Assembly: GCA_021737185.1 (NCBI GenBank)
Contig: JAIPEL010000036.1
Span: 1-35,922 of the forward strand
Length of the DNA: 35,922 nucleotides
Source: Desulfobacterales bacterium
GTDB lineage: Bacteria > Desulfobacterota > Desulfobacteria > Desulfobacterales > CAFBRK01
Reading direction: 5' to 3'
In this document: positions 14,911 to 21,730 of the stretch, in pieces
Numbering within the stretch: the stretch's first letter is position 1
Layout: each line of letters begins with the position of its first letter
Notes under the pieces: generated by a model
What the model was told of the DNA's origin: nothing
The model's database searches: none
Seen by the model: the letters and a program-made list of their open reading frames with translations, nothing else
Position numbers and translations under genes: made by a program

Positions 14911-16434
14911 ATGGGACTCTACGATTTCACCATCTACGACCTGATTCTGCGAAACAGTGCCGCATTTGGAGCGCTGCCGGCCTGGTTCGAGGTGGAAGAC
15001 GGCCGAACCCTGACGTTTGCCGAGATCCGCACCCAGGTGGAGCGTCTGGCCGCCGGGCTTCAGCAGCTGGGGGTGGCCAAAGGAGAGCGCGTCGGAGTTC
15101 TGGGGAAAAACAGCCTGGAGCAGTTTTTGCTGTACGGTGCGGCGGCAGCGGTCGGTGCCATCCTGCTTCCGGTCAACTGGCGTCTGTCCGCCGAAGAGCT
15201 CTGCTTCAACCTGGAAGACGGTGCACCGCGGTTGATTTTTGTAGACGAGGAGTTTCAGCAGATCATCGAGGAACACCGAGGCAACCGCCTGGCCTCGGCA
15301 ACGGGATTTTACAATCTTCGGGCCGAGCTAGGCCGATTCGAGCGTTTTTCCTCCCTGCTCAAAGAGGCGGCAGATTTTCAGGCCCCGGAAGTATCCTCCG
15401 CCGATGGTTTTATCATCATCCACACCGCGGCCGTGGCCGGAAGACCCCGTGGGGCGCTGCTGTCCCACAACAACGTCATCTGCGCAGACATGCACCTGAT
15501 CTATCTGTTCGGAACCACCACGGCAGATGCGCATTTGAACATCCTGCCGATGTTTCACATCGCCGGGCTGGTGATGATGTTTTCCAGCTTTCACGCCGGC
15601 GCTGTGAACCTGAACCTGTCCAAGTTCGACGCGGCGAAGGTGGTGTCTCTCATCGAAGAAAAAAAGGGATCGCTGACCTTCGATTTTTCCCCGATTTTGG
15701 GATCGATCCTCGAAGAGGCCGAAAAAACCGGAAAGAACATTTCCGCCCTTCGCGGCGTGCTCGGCCTGGAGGCGCCGGAGACCATCGAAAAATACCAGGC
15801 GGCTACCGGCGGCACCTTTTACACCATGTACGGCCAGACCGAGACAAGCTGCCTGGCTACCCTCGGAAGGTACAGCGACCGGCCCGGCGCGGCCGGAAGG
15901 CCGATCGAACTGGCCGAGGTGCGCCTGTTCGACGACTACGACCGGCCGGTGGCCGAGGGAGGGACAGGAGAGATTTGCGTGCGCGGACCCATGGTCTTTT
16001 CCGGATACTGGAATCTGCCCGAGGACAACGCCCGCACCTTCCGGGAGAGGTGGCACCACACCGGCGATCTGGGTCGCTTCGACAAGGACGGCTACCTGTT
16101 CTACGCCGGCAGAAAGGCTGAAAAGGAACTGATCAAGCCGGGCGGGGAGAACGTCTATCCAGCGGAGGTCGAAAAGGTCATCCTGCAGCATCCGGCGGTG
16201 GAAAAGACCGTGGTCTTCGGGGTTCCCGACACCAAATGGAAGGAAGCGATCAAAGCGGTGTGCGAACTCAAAAAGGGCCAAGCCCTGTCCGCCGCCGACC
16301 TGATCGAATTCGTCGGCGCCCGGATCGCCCGTTACAAGAAGCCCGCCTATGTCGACTTTATCGAAAAAATGCCGATGGGTGAAGACGGCTCGCCGGACCG
16401 AAAGAAGGTAAAAGAACTGTACGGGGGAGAATAG
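14911..16434 (+). CDS. acyl-CoA ligase-like protein with altered ATP-site motifs
   Basis: A 507-residue ANL-superfamily protein with normal overall length and fold markers: YGQTETSCLA (A5), HHTGDLGRFDKDGYLFYAGRKAEKELIKPGGENVYPAEVE (A7-A8) and a C-terminal domain. Two key motifs are altered. The ATP loop reads HTAAVAGRPRGALLSHNN (residues 171-188) instead of TSGTTGxPKG, and the C-terminal adenylation motif reads MGEDGSPDR with Ser494 where the catalytic lysine is expected. It may use another adenylation geometry, run mainly in the thioester half-reaction, or act on a specific acid as in related Desulfobacterota ligases; I cannot tell which. It follows the transporter operon and has its own possible promoter. 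Confidence 0.85.
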   Translation: MGLYDFTIYDLILRNSAAFGALPAWFEVEDGRTLTFAEIRTQVERLAAGLQQLGVAKGERVGVLGKNSLEQFLLYGAAAAVGAILLPVNWRLSAEELCFNLEDGAPRLIFVDEEFQQIIEEHRGNRLASATGFYNLRAELGRFERFSSLLKEAADFQAPEVSSADGFIIIHTAAVAGRPRGALLSHNNVICADMHLIYLFGTTTADAHLNILPMFHIAGLVMMFSSFHAGAVNLNLSKFDAAKVVSLIEEKKGSLTFDFSPILGSILEEAEKTGKNISALRGVLGLEAPETIEKYQAATGGTFYTMYGQTETSCLATLGRYSDRPGAAGRPIELAEVRLFDDYDRPVAEGGTGEICVRGPMVFSGYWNLPEDNARTFRERWHHTGDLGRFDKDGYLFYAGRKAEKELIKPGGENVYPAEVEKVILQHPAVEKTVVFGVPDTKWKEAIKAVCELKKGQALSAADLIEFVGARIARYKKPAYVDFIEKMPMGEDGSPDRKKVKELYGGE

Positions 16435-16452
16435 ACGCGGTAAAAAGCGATA

Positions 16453-16487
16453 GATCCTGGATCCGGGTTGCTGGAGGCTGGATCGAG
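16453..16487. repeat. heptamer array
   Basis: Five 7-bp units in register (GATCCTG, GATCCGG, GTTGCTG, GAGGCTG, GATCGAG) lie between the convergent ligase and ACT-domain genes. Confidence 0.5.
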
Positions 16488-16516
16488 TCCACGCTCCGGA
16501 GATCGATTCTGGATTC

Positions 16517-16579
16517 GGCGGCGCAGCCGCCCATATAATAAATCATCCAGGCGGCTCTTTTGCCTGGATGATTTATTAT
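16517..16579 (-). terminator. double-hairpin element, copy 2, at the end of the ACT-domain gene
   Basis: GGCGGC-GCA-GCCGCC (16517-16531) is followed by a second, perfect 18-bp stem: 16535-16552 pairs with 16562-16579 around a 9-nt loop. The second stem includes the TAA stop of the ACT-domain gene. It lies between convergent genes and could end transcription from both sides. The two-hairpin design matches 6220-6260 and 29090-29130. Confidence 0.6.
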
Positions 16580-17064
16580 TCGGGGAAAATCTTGGCGGCC
16601 AGATCGATGTCTTCCGGGCAAAAGACGAACAGGCACTCGGCGTCCGGTCCGGCCACCGAGCCGTACACATAGTTGATGTTGATGCCCTCTTCGCCGAGCT
16701 GGGTGGTGATCTTTGCCAGCTCGCCGGGTTTGTTATCCAGCTTGAGGGCGATGACCGGGGCGATGTCGAAGACATAGTCATGCTTGTAGAGCAGGTCGAT
16801 GGCCTTGTTGATCTTGCCGTTTTCAACCAGGATCCGGATCAGGGCGTATTCGGCCGAGTCCTTGCGCATCGAGTTGTAGCTGGCCGCAGAGGCGATTCGC
16901 TTCAGGGTTCGGCCCCTGGCCTTGAACAGCTCCTTGACGTAGGCCGAGGCATCCTGGATCGTCAAGGCGTCGATGTTGATGCCGGCTTCACCTAGCAGAT
17001 TGGCCAGCCTACCCAACTCGCCGGGTTGGTTCATCATGAAAAGCTGAATTTCGGTGCGGACCAT
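16576..17064 (-). CDS. tandem ACT-domain protein
   Basis: A 162-residue cytoplasmic protein made of two ACT domains. The first is about residues 1-75 (TEIQLFMMNQPGELGRLANLLGEAGINIDALTI); the second is about 85-160 (ALKLDNKPGELAKITTQLGEEGININYVYGSV). ACT domains bind small ligands, usually amino acids, and regulate partners. Stand-alone tandem forms are often found beside phenylacetate-CoA or other acyl-CoA ligase genes in anaerobes, and a ligase is the convergent neighbour here. The ATG at 17064 follows GGGAG; an upstream ATG at 17196 lacks one. A small hairpin (17089-17105) sits about 25 bp before the start. Confidence 0.85.
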   Translation of the reverse strand: MVRTEIQLFMMNQPGELGRLANLLGEAGINIDALTIQDASAYVKELFKARGRTLKRIASAASYNSMRKDSAEYALIRILVENGKINKAIDLLYKHDYVFDIAPVIALKLDNKPGELAKITTQLGEEGININYVYGSVAGPDAECLFVFCPEDIDLAAKIFPE

Positions 17065-17088
17065 GGTCGCTGCGCTCCCTTGCTTTTT

Positions 17089-17105
17089 AAATCGCTGCGC
17101 GATTT
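17089..17105 (-). repeat. small AAATCG hairpin
   Basis: AAATCG-CTGCG-CGATTT is the same core and loop as in the hairpin at 6122-6148, but here upstream of a start codon rather than on a stop. Confidence 0.4.
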
Positions 17106-17220
17106 GGGTTAAAAATAGATAAATGCGTCGATGGCCAGCTGATGCTTCATGATTTGTATAAGGCAGAATCCAGTGAAGTGTCAACAAAGCCGGCATTTTA
17201 ATCTATCGGTTTTTCCACAA

Positions 17221-17270
17221 CAAAAGAAAGCCGTGACGCGCGGTTTTTTGCGCGTCACGGCTTTCTTTTG
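17221..17270 (-). terminator. perfect 21-bp hairpin at the end of the acyl-CoA dehydrogenase gene
   Basis: The arms 17221-17241 and 17250-17270 are perfectly complementary around an 8-nt loop (GGTTTTTT on the plus strand). On the minus strand the 5' arm includes the last codons and the TGA stop (17257-17255) of the dehydrogenase gene, and the 3' arm ends in a U-rich CUUUCUUUUG. It is a strong candidate for a rho-independent terminator separating the dehydrogenase from the ACT gene. Confidence 0.75.
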
Positions 17271-18409
17271 TCTTTGAGGATGTGGTTGGAAATGACCAGC
17301 CGCTGGATCTCCGAGGTGCCCTCGTAGATGGTAAACACCCGGGCGTCCCGGTAGAAGCGCTCCACCGGGTAGTCCTTGGTGAAGCCGTAGCCGCCGAACA
17401 TCTGAATGGCCTTTCCGGTGATCCGGTTGACCATTTCCGAGGCAAACAGCTTGGCCATGGAGGCCTGGGCCGTGAAATTTTTCCCGGCGTCCTTCATGGC
17501 CGCGGCCGAGAGCATGAGCTGGCGGGCGGCCTCGATTTCCGTGGCCATGTCCGCAATGATCCAGCGCAGCCCCTGGAACTTGGAGATCTTCTGGCCGAAC
17601 TGCTCCCGTTTCTTCGCGTATTTGACGGCGGCGTCGAAGGCGGCCTGGGCCACCCCCACCGATTGGGCGGCGATGCCGATGCGGCCGGAGTCCAGCGCGG
17701 TCATGGCGATTTTAAATCCGTCGCCTTCCTTTCCGAGGAGGTTTTCGGCCGGCACCCGGCAGTTTTCGAAGATCAAGTCAGTGGTGTCCGATGCCCGAAG
17801 GCCGAGTTTGTCCTCCTCGCGTCCGACGATGAACCCTTCGGTTCCCTTTTCGATGATGAAGGCACTGATTCCGTGATGCTTTTTTGCCTCGTCGGTTTTG
17901 GCCGTAACAATGACCAAACCCGAATTTTTCCCGGTGGTGGTAAAGCGCTTGGTGCCGTTGACGACATAAACGTCCCCGTCTTTTTCCGCCGTGGTCGTCT
18001 GGGCCGATGGATCGGACCCGGCCTCGGGTTCGGTGAGGCCGAAGGCGCCGATCACCTTGCCCCGGGCCAGCCTCCGAAGATATTTTTTCTTCTGTTCTTC
18101 ATTTCCCCAGCGGTTGATGCTTTCACAGACGATCGAGTTGTGGACCGACATCACCACTGCCGTCGATGCGCAGGCATAGGCGATTTCAGAAAGCGCCAAA
18201 ACGTAGCTGACGGTGTCGGCGCCCTCGCCGCCGTATTCGGGCGGAATCGCCATGCCCATCAGGCCGAGCTCTCCCATCTGCTTCAGGTTGTCCGCCGGAA
18301 ACTCCTTGGTCCGGTCCCGTTCGGCGGCGGTAGTGGCCACCACCTTCCGGGCAAATTCCCGGACCATAGCCTGGATCATGAGCTGTTCGTCGTTGAGTGG
18401 GTAACTCAT
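17255..18409 (-). CDS. acyl-CoA dehydrogenase, short-chain type
   Basis: A 384-residue FAD enzyme that introduces the 2,3 double bond into an acyl-CoA and passes electrons to ETF. It has the FAD-contact block FGLTEPEAGSDPSAQ and the C-terminal QMFGGYGFTKDYPVERFYRDARVFTIYEGTSEIQRL, with the catalytic base Glu363 in YEGTSE, the position used by short-chain and butyryl-CoA dehydrogenases. The ATG at 18409 follows GGAG; an in-frame extension to 18511 crosses an octamer array and was rejected. With icmF, the hydroxyacyl-CoA dehydrogenase and thiolase on the same strand, butyryl-CoA is a reasonable substrate; isobutyryl-CoA is an alternative. Confidence 0.93.
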   Translation of the reverse strand: MSYPLNDEQLMIQAMVREFARKVVATTAAERDRTKEFPADNLKQMGELGLMGMAIPPEYGGEGADTVSYVLALSEIAYACASTAVVMSVHNSIVCESINRWGNEEQKKKYLRRLARGKVIGAFGLTEPEAGSDPSAQTTTAEKDGDVYVVNGTKRFTTTGKNSGLVIVTAKTDEAKKHHGISAFIIEKGTEGFIVGREEDKLGLRASDTTDLIFENCRVPAENLLGKEGDGFKIAMTALDSGRIGIAAQSVGVAQAAFDAAVKYAKKREQFGQKISKFQGLRWIIADMATEIEAARQLMLSAAAMKDAGKNFTAQASMAKLFASEMVNRITGKAIQMFGGYGFTKDYPVERFYRDARVFTIYEGTSEIQRLVISNHILKDKRKP

Positions 18410-18427
18410 AGGCTCTCCTTCGGAGAG

Positions 18428-18519
18428 GTTGATGGATTGGTCCATTGGTCGATTGATTGGTTGATTGGTCGAATGGGAACACACCACTTGACGACTCGAC
18501 CATTCAACCAATCAACCCT
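18428..18519. repeat. mirrored octamer array between XRE-cupin and acyl-CoA dehydrogenase genes
   Basis: Forward units such as GATTGGTT and GATTGGTC (about 18429-18473) face CCATTCAA and CCAATCAA units (about 18496-18517). The array fills the gap between the two genes and is within any shared transcript. Confidence 0.7.
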
Positions 18520-18520
18520 T

Positions 18521-19069
18521 TCACCGGCCGTAGATCACCACGATCAGTTCGGCCTCTTCCTCGCCGACGTTGCGAAGCTGGTGGCGGATGCCGGAGTTGA
18601 AGTGAAGCGAATCGGTAGGGGCGAGACGGTTGACGTGGTCGCCGACCACCACTTCCACGGTGCCTCTCAACACGTAGACGAACTCTTCGCCTTCGTGCTG
18701 ATAGCCGACTCCCTTGTGCGGCTGCATCGGATCGACGGTGACCCTGAACGCCTTGAGATGCTTGTTTTCCGCACCCGGGGTCAGGGTGGTGTAGGCGTAG
18801 TTGTCGGTCCGTTTCGTGTAGGCCTGAATCCGCTGCCTGAGCTGGGTCTCCTGCTCCTTTAGAAATGCACCGGAATCGAGCTCCAATGCCCGGGCAATCT
18901 GGAGCAGTGCGCCAACCGGAGGGGTTTCCCTGCCTGCCTCGATCTGCTTCAGGAATTCGACGGAAAAACCGGTTTCATTGGCCAGGGTGTCGAGGTCCAT
19001 TTTTTTAGCGGTTCGTGATCGCTTGATCCGCTTGCCGATGGGTTCCTGTGTCGGTTTTTTTTTCGCCAC
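18521..19069 (-). CDS. XRE-family regulator with C-terminal cupin domain
   Basis: A 182-residue transcriptional regulator. A helix-turn-helix of XRE type occupies about residues 10-68 (IGKRIKRSRTAKKMDLDTLANETGFSVEFLKQIEAG), and a small cupin beta-barrel about 105-182 (YQHEGEEFVYVLRGTVEVVVGDHVNRLAPTDSLHFNS). The cupin probably senses a small ligand. The GTG at 19069 follows GGAGG four bases upstream and was preferred to a TTG at 19093. It is placed between fatty-acid oxidation genes, whose expression it may control. A perfect 31-bp palindrome (19161-19191), about 90 bp upstream of its start, is a possible operator. Confidence 0.88.
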   Translation of the reverse strand: MAKKKPTQEPIGKRIKRSRTAKKMDLDTLANETGFSVEFLKQIEAGRETPPVGALLQIARALELDSGAFLKEQETQLRQRIQAYTKRTDNYAYTTLTPGAENKHLKAFRVTVDPMQPHKGVGYQHEGEEFVYVLRGTVEVVVGDHVNRLAPTDSLHFNSGIRHQLRNVGEEEAELIVVIYGR

Positions 19070-19137
19070 ATGGCCTCCGATTTTGGTGAGCAAGGTTTGT
19101 CGGTTGCAACGGTTGCTGGTTTGCTCTTAGCCAATTC

Positions 19138-19200
19138 TGTCGGATCCGTCGGATCCATTCGATCGGTCCGATCAGTCTGATCGGACCGATCCGACTGATT
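19138..19200. repeat. nonamer array containing a perfect 31-bp palindrome
   Basis: Seven consecutive 9-bp units end in GATC or GATT (for example CGTCGGATC, GGTCCGATC, AGTCTGATC). Within it GATCGGTCCGATCAG (19161-19175) and CTGATCGGACCGATC (19177-19191) form a perfect inverted repeat around one central T. It lies between the hydroxyacyl-CoA dehydrogenase stop and the XRE-cupin start. Confidence 0.7.
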
Positions 19201-19253
19201 TTCACCGCCGCATGGGAGTATTACCAGGCGTTACATCGGCTTTCGCACCCCCC

Positions 19254-20102
19254 CTAGTACTCATAAAATCCCCTGCCGCTTTTCCTGCCCAGCCAGCCGG
19301 CTTCCACGTATTTTCTCAGCAGGGGACAGGGCCGGTACTTGGAGTCCTTGAACCCTTCGTAAAGGGTTTCCATGATCGCAAGGCAGGTGTCCAGTCCGAT
19401 CAGGTCGGCAAGGGTCAGCGGCCCCATGGGATGGTTCATGCCCAGTTTCATGACGGTGTCGATGTCTTCCCGACTGCCGACGCCGTGATACAGGCAGTAA
19501 ACCGCCTCGTTGATCATCGGCAGCAGGATCCGGTTGGCGATAAAGCCCGGATAGTCGTTGGCCTGGGCAGGCGTTTTCCCAAACTGCTTTGCCAAATCCC
19601 AGGTGGTTTCAAACGTCGCATCGGAGGTGGCCAGCCCGCGGATGACCTCCACCAGCTTCATTACCGGTACCGGGTTCATGAAGTGCATGCCGATGACCTT
19701 GTCCGGCCGCTTGGTTTGCGATGCGATCCGGCCGATGGGGATCGAGGAGGTGTTGGTGGCCAGGATGACCTGCGGTTGGCAGGCAGCGTCAAGATCCCGA
19801 AATATTTTGAATTTGAGGTCTTCTCTTTCCGTGGCGGCTTCCACCACGAAATCCGCGTCGGCCATGTCCTTGATGTTCGTGCTGGTCCGGATCCGGCTCA
19901 GAATCGCGTCTTTTTCCGCAGCCTCGATCTTCCCTTTTTCCACGCTCCGGCCGAGCAGTTTTTCGATGTTGGAAAGGCCCTTCTTGCAGAACTCCTCGGA
20001 GATGTCGTTCATGATCACGTTCAGTCCGCTGGCCGCCGCGACCTGCGCGATGCCGTTTCCCATCTGCCCGGCACCGATGACACCGAATGTTTTAATCGCC
20101 AT
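19254..20102 (-). CDS. hbd: 3-hydroxybutyryl-CoA dehydrogenase
   Basis: A 282-residue NAD(P)-dependent enzyme that oxidises 3-hydroxyacyl-CoA to 3-ketoacyl-CoA. The dinucleotide fold starts at GVIGAGQMGNGIAQ (GxGxxG). Ser119 in TNTSSIPI and His140 in GMHFMNPVPVMKLVE match the catalytic residues of clostridial Hbd. The second domain carries NHPMGPLTLADLIGLD. Its single-domain length is typical of Hbd/PaaH and not of the fused FadB. A strong GGAGGAG precedes the ATG. It is downstream of the thiolase gene on the same strand after 272 bp of repeats. Confidence 0.95.
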   Translation of the reverse strand: MAIKTFGVIGAGQMGNGIAQVAAASGLNVIMNDISEEFCKKGLSNIEKLLGRSVEKGKIEAAEKDAILSRIRTSTNIKDMADADFVVEAATEREDLKFKIFRDLDAACQPQVILATNTSSIPIGRIASQTKRPDKVIGMHFMNPVPVMKLVEVIRGLATSDATFETTWDLAKQFGKTPAQANDYPGFIANRILLPMINEAVYCLYHGVGSREDIDTVMKLGMNHPMGPLTLADLIGLDTCLAIMETLYEGFKDSKYRPCPLLRKYVEAGWLGRKSGRGFYEY

Positions 20103-20159
20103 TTCTCCTCCTTCTACAATTGTTCAGGGCATTGAACGAAGATGCCCCTTTGAGGGTAA

Positions 20160-20354
20160 AAATTCGAAATCCGAATATCGAAATCCGAAACAAAATTTAA
20201 TTTCGAAATTCGAATGACCAAAACACTTCGGTCATTAGAATTTCGGTCATTCGATATTGCCCTTCGACTTCGCTCAGGGCGGTGAGCCTGCCGGCAGTGA
20301 GCTTGTCGAACCTGTCGAACCGTTTCGAGTTTCGGATTTCGTGCTTCGGATTTT
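20160..20354. repeat. facing heptamer arrays with a common TTCGACAAGCTC-type repeat between them
   Basis: Units such as AAATCCG (20160-20216) face complementary units such as GGATTTC (20327-20354), both with a 7-bp period. Between them, 20260-20321 carries CCCTTCGACTTCGCTCAGGG and GAGCTTGTCGAAC, a repeat type seen between genes in many unrelated bacteria. These fill the thiolase-hbd gap; no gene or clear promoter is seen. Confidence 0.5.
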
Positions 20355-20374
20355 TCTTATATTGCCAAATAGGC

Positions 20375-21556
20375 TCATCGTTTTACGATAAGCGCCACAG
20401 CTTCTCCGCCGCCCAGGCACAAAGAGGCCACACCGGTTTTGGCGTCTCTTCGCTTCATTTCAAAGAGCAGCGTCACCAGGACCCGGCAGCCGCTGGCGCC
20501 GATGGGATGGCCCAGGGCCACGCTGCCGCCGTTGACGTTGACCTTGGCGGTGTCGAGGCCAAGTTCCCGGACGACTGCCACAGTCGAGCCGCTGAAGGCC
20601 TCGTTGACCTCCCACAGATCCACGTCGCCGGTGTCGAGGCCTTCCTTTTTCAGGCACTTGGGTATGGCCCAAATCGGGGCCACCAGTACGTACTTCATGT
20701 CGATGCCGTAGGATGCCTGGGCACCGACGGTGGCGAGAATATCGCAGCCGAGTTCTTCGGCCTTTTCCCGGGCCATGACGACCACCGCAGCGGCGCCGTC
20801 GCTGATGATCGACGAGTTTCCCGCGGTGGCATAGCCGTCTTTCTGGAAGGCCGGCTTCATTTTGGCCAGCGCTTCGTAGGAAGTTTCCCGGGGGCACTCG
20901 TCGGTGTCGAAGATCTTCGTCTCCCCCTTTCGCTGCGGAATTGTCACCCTCACGATTTCTTCGGAAAACCGGCCCGAAGCGATGGCCTCGTTCGCCCGTC
21001 GATACGACTCGGCGGCATACCGGTCCTGGTCTTCTCTGCTGACGCCGTATTTTTCAGAGCACAGGTCGTTGGAAATGCCCATGTGAAAGTCGTTGACCAT
21101 GTCCCATAGGCCGTCGTGAACCATGTGATCCTGGAGCTTGCCCGGCCCCATGCGGTATCCGAAGCGGGCCTTTTCCAGGAAGTAGGGCGCCATGCTCATG
21201 GTTTCCATTCCGCCGGCGACCACCACATCCGCGTCTCCCAGTTGAATCGCCTGGGCCGCGAGCATCACCGACTTCAAGGCCGATCCGCAGACTTTGTTGA
21301 CCGTGATGCACTCGGCCTCCCAGGGCATCTTTGCCCGGACCGCCGCCTGCTTGGCCGGATTCTGACCGTATCCGCACGGCAGCACCTGGCCCATGATCAC
21401 TTCGTTGACTGCGGGCTTTTCAACCCCGGCCCGGCGCAGGGCCTCTTCGATGACGATGGCGCCCAAATCCGTGGCGCCGATGCCGCCCAATCCCCCGTTG
21501 AATGCCCCCAGAGGGGTTCGGACTGCACTGACGATAACCGGTTCTCTGCTTTTCAT
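20375..21556 (-). CDS. acetyl-CoA C-acetyltransferase (thiolase)
   Basis: A 393-residue thiolase that cleaves acetoacetyl-CoA, or a longer 3-ketoacyl-CoA, with CoA. Nucleophile Cys90 is in TVNKVCGSALKSV, His350 in VALGHPIGASGC and Cys380 in SLCLGGGEAVAL, matching the Cys89/His348/Cys378 triad of biosynthetic-type thiolases. AGGAG precedes the ATG. It lies between icmF and hbd in the same direction, fitting the final step of butyryl-CoA oxidation. Confidence 0.95.
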   Translation of the reverse strand: MKSREPVIVSAVRTPLGAFNGGLGGIGATDLGAIVIEEALRRAGVEKPAVNEVIMGQVLPCGYGQNPAKQAAVRAKMPWEAECITVNKVCGSALKSVMLAAQAIQLGDADVVVAGGMETMSMAPYFLEKARFGYRMGPGKLQDHMVHDGLWDMVNDFHMGISNDLCSEKYGVSREDQDRYAAESYRRANEAIASGRFSEEIVRVTIPQRKGETKIFDTDECPRETSYEALAKMKPAFQKDGYATAGNSSIISDGAAAVVVMAREKAEELGCDILATVGAQASYGIDMKYVLVAPIWAIPKCLKKEGLDTGDVDLWEVNEAFSGSTVAVVRELGLDTAKVNVNGGSVALGHPIGASGCRVLVTLLFEMKRRDAKTGVASLCLGGGEAVALIVKR

Positions 21557-21590
21557 ATTCGCTCCTTTATTCCGCGATGCGCTAATGTTT

Positions 21591-21618
21591 AGTCATTGGC
21601 CATCGGTCATTGGCCTCC
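21591..21618. repeat. heptamer array upstream of the thiolase
   Basis: Four 7-bp units in register, AGTCATT, GGCCATC, GGTCATT and GGCCTCC. Confidence 0.45.
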
Positions 21619-21696
21619 GGCATGTGCGAAACATTAACGCTTGGCGCTGCCCTTGCCGGCTGCCTCGGCGATTCGATCTCCCCTGAAAAATCATGG

Positions 21697-21728
21697 AACG
21701 AAATTCGGCGCCGGCGCCGAATTTCGTT
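21697..21728 (-). terminator. perfect 32-bp palindrome after icmF
   Basis: AACGAAATTCGGCGCC (21697-21712) is followed directly by its exact complement GGCGCCGAATTTCGTT (21713-21728). On the minus strand it begins two bases after the icmF stop codon, and the RNA continues CCAUGAUUUUUC, giving a short U run seven bases after the stem. It is a probable terminator or 3' stabiliser. Confidence 0.6.
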
Positions 21729-21730
21729 GC

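Noticed and set aside
17282-18862. 526-codon plus-strand frame over the acyl-CoA dehydrogenase and XRE-cupin genes
   Set aside because: It crosses two well-supported minus-strand genes and an octamer array and has no ribosome site or domain.
20260-20321. TTCGACAAGCTC-type repeat as a novel element
   Set aside because: This repeat type is seen between genes in many unrelated bacteria, so it was listed only as a repeat.
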